Source: Ixodes scapularis
Taxonomy: Eukaryota; Arthropoda; Arachnida; Ixodida; Ixodidae
Assembly: GCF_016920785.2 (NCBI RefSeq)
Contig: NW_024610456.1
Location: 20,699-84,698 of the forward strand
DNA: 64,000 nucleotides
Reading direction: 5' to 3'
Positions 61,971 to 64,000 of this stretch are shown here, one piece after another; within the stretch, counting starts at the first letter, position 1; each line of letters opens with the position of its first letter. The position numbers were made by a program, and so were the translations under genes. Below the pieces are notes generated by a model, which saw only the letters and a list, made by a program, of their open reading frames with translations, had not been told where the DNA came from and ran no database searches.

Positions 61971-64000
61971 ACGTCTCTCGTCAGGCCGTGCTCTCTCCAA
62001 TAATTCGCTTTCACCGAGGCAATAGCCGAGATCGTGGTCACGGTGAACGAATAAAACGGCGCCAAACGTCTCTCGTCAGGCCGTGCTCTCTCCAATAATT
62101 CGCTTTCACCGAGGCAATAGCCGAGATCGTGGTCACGGTGAACGAATAAAACGGCGCCAAACGTCTCTCGTCAGGCCGTGCTCTCTCCAATAATTCGCTT
62201 TCACCGAGGCAATAGCCGAGATCGTGGTCACGGTGAACGAATAAAACGGCGCCAAACGTCTCTCGTCAGGCCGTGCTCTCTCCAATAATTCGCTTTCACC
62301 GAGGCAATAGCCGAGATCGTGGTCACGGTGAACGAATAAAACGGCGCCAAACGTCTCTCGTCAGGCCGTGCTCTCTCCAATAATTCACTTTCACCGAGGC
62401 AATAGCCGAGATCGTGGTCACGGTGAACGAATAAAACGGTGCCAAACGTCTCTCGTCAGGCCGTGCTCTCTCCAATAATTCGCTTTCACCGAGGCAATAG
62501 CCGAGATCGTGGTCACGGTGAACGAATAAAACCGCGCCGAACATCTCTCGTCAGGCCGTGCTCTCTCCAATAATTCGCTTTCACCGAAGCAATAGCCGAG
62601 ATCGTGGTCACGGTGAACGAATAAAACGGCGCCGAACGTCTCTCGTCAGGCCGTGCTCTCTCCAATAATTCGCTTTCACCGAGGCAATAGCCGAGATCGT
62701 GGTCACGGTGAACGAATAAAACGGCGCCAAACGTCTCTCGTCAGGCCGTGCTCTCTCCAATAATTCGCTTTCACCGAGGCAATAGCCGAGATCGTGGTCA
62801 CGGTGAAAGAATAAAACCGCGCCGAACGTCTCTCGTCAGGCCGTGCTCTCTCCAATAATTCGCTTTCACCGAGGCAATAGCCGAGATCGTGGTCACGGTG
62901 AACGAATAAAACGGCGCCGAACGTCTCTCGTCAGGCCGTGCTCTCTCCAATAATTCGCTTTCACCGAGGCAATAGCCGAGATCGTGGTCACGGTGAACGA
63001 ATAAAACGGCGCCAAACGTCTCTCGTCAGGCCGTGCTCTCTCCAATAATTCGCTTTCACCGAGGCAATAGCCGAGATCGTGGTCACGGTGAACGAATAAA
63101 ACCGCGCCGAACGTCTCTCGTCAGGCCGTGCTCTCTCCAATAATTCGCTTTCACCGAGGCAATAGCCGAGATCGTGGTCACGGTGAACGAATAAAACGGC
63201 GCCAAACGTCTCTCGTCAGGCCGTGCTCTCTCCAATAATTCGCTTTCACCGAGGCAATAGCCGAGATCGTGGTCACGGTGAACGAATAAAACGGCGCCAA
63301 ACGTCTCTCGTCAGGCCGTGCTCTCTCCAATAATTCGCTTTCACCGAGGCAATAGCCGAGATCGTGGTCACGGTGAACGAATAAAACGGCGCCAAACGTC
63401 TCTCGTCAGGCCGTGCTCTCTCCAATAATTCGCTTTCACCGAGGCAATAGCCGAGATCGTGGTCACGGTGAACGAATAAAACGGCGCCAAACGTCTCTCG
63501 TCAGGCCGTGCTCTCTCCAATAATTCGCTTTCACCGAGGCAATAGCCGAGATCGTAGTCACGGTGAACGAATAAAACGGCGCCAAACGTCTCTCGTCAGG
63601 CCGTGCTCGCTCCAATAATTCGCTTTCACCGAGGCAATAGCCGATGAACGAATAAAACGGCGCCAGACGTCTCTCGTCAGGCCGTGCTCTCTCCAATAAT
63701 TCGCTTTCACCGAGGCAATAGCCGAGATCGTGGTCACGGTGAACGAATAAAACCGCGCCGAACGTCTCTCGTCAGGCCGTGCTCTCTCCAATAATTCGCT
63801 TTCACCGAGGCAATAGCCGAGATCGTGGTCACGGTGAACGAATAAAACGGCGCCGAACGTCTCTCGTCAGGCCGTGCCCTCTCCAATAATTCGCTTTCAC
63901 CGAGGCAATAGCCGAGATCGTGGTCACGGTGAACGAATGAAACGGCGCCGAACGTCTCTCGTCAGGCCGTGCTCTCTCCAATAATTCGCTTTCACCGAGG
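61971..64000. repeat. 27-mer macro-repeat with 14-bp deletion, copy 2 (cut by window end)
   Basis: Second copy, with the same markers at about 62,382, 62,438, 62,540, 62,586, 62,804, 63,552, 63,607, 63,645, 63,663, 63,874 and 63,935. The only difference I noticed is CCATGCTC near 61,417, which reads CCGTGCTC at the equivalent 63,968. The unit continues beyond the window, so further copies may follow. Confidence 0.93.

Larger units (their letters stand above)
1..64000. repeat. 95-bp satellite DNA array, about 673 head-to-tail monomers
   Basis: The whole window is one tandem array with a 95-bp period: the word tagccgagatcgtgg at position 1 recurs at 96 and then about every 95 bp to the end. 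All copies face the same way, with no inversion, transposon, unique spacer or gene. Copies differ from the consensus by a few substitutions and rare 1-14 bp indels. Both ends of the window lie inside the array, so its true length is unknown. Long head-to-tail homogenised arrays are known from eukaryotic centromeric and heterochromatic satellites and evolve by unequal exchange and gene conversion. I do not recognise the family. The chromosomal role (centromeric, subtelomeric, other) cannot be decided from sequence alone. Confidence 0.99.

Noticed and set aside
1..64000. CRISPR array
   Set aside because: Repeats are regularly spaced, but there are no unique spacers: the entire 95-bp period is conserved, and no cas genes are present.
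1..64000. Assembly artefact (artificial expansion of a short repeat)
   Set aside because: Copies are not identical: rare variants occur in ordered, nested patterns with private changes, as expected for a real array. Local mis-joins of macro-repeats cannot be excluded without reads.
1..64000. Telomeric repeat, rDNA spacer or known named satellite (alpha, 5S-linked)
   Set aside because: There is no short telomere-type unit, no rRNA or tRNA sequence, and the 95-bp unit does not resemble alpha satellite (about 171 bp) or any family I recognise; a Repbase/Dfam search would be needed to name it.

Overview
This window is one uninterrupted block of satellite DNA. A 95-bp monomer is repeated head to tail from the first base to the last, about 673-674 copies, all in the same orientation. 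I see no gene, RNA gene, transposon, unique spacer or array edge anywhere in the 64 kb. Such an array, with nested higher-order repeats (HORs), is typical of a eukaryotic centromeric, pericentromeric or other heterochromatic region from a long-read assembly. I do not recognise the satellite family and cannot name the species. The consensus monomer is about 54% GC with 11 CpG (observed/expected about 1.6 by my count). That argues against long-term heavy germline CpG methylation and would suit, for example, many insects, but this is only inference.

The consensus has no ATG on either strand, and 95 is not a multiple of 3, so the reading frame rotates every monomer. The many short ORFs (mostly 64-177 aa) are by-products of the repeat. 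They use GTG/TTG starts and usually end at the same recurring stop; the longer ones occur where an indel resets the frame.

Layout, with boundaries read by eye from shared marker mutations and good to about one monomer. 1-7.08 kb: fairly plain array with a short dimeric patch near 3.8-4.35 kb. 7.08-13.05 kb: a 2.46-kb segment present twice, 3,513 bp apart. 15.05-27.03 kb: four successive macro-repeats of about 28-34 monomers sharing a rare TCAAG marker or its downstream series; the last two contain 20-monomer stretches of strict A/G alternation (a 190-bp dimer), inside which an 8-mer is duplicated. 27.03-31.6 kb: a 27-mer macro-repeat in two copies, containing a tandem 6-mer. 31.6-40.7 kb: a zone rich in the CCGCGCC and CTCGCTCC variants, with an 11-mer duplication, passing into a GGCGCCG-rich zone. 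40.7-52.0 kb: a 65-66-mer (about 6.2 kb) macro-repeat in two copies, followed and overlapped by an 18-mer duplicated at 50.3-53.6 kb. 53.6-59.4 kb: irregular 10-, 13- and 17-monomer spacings. 59.4-64 kb: a 27-mer macro-repeat carrying a private 14-bp deletion, the second copy cut by the window end.

The main interest is the hierarchy of HORs (2, 6, 8, 11, 13, 18, 27, 31-37 and 65-66 monomers), a conserved inverted repeat across each monomer junction that overlaps a partial CENP-B-box-like sequence, and the non-random linkage of a few diagnostic variants along the array.
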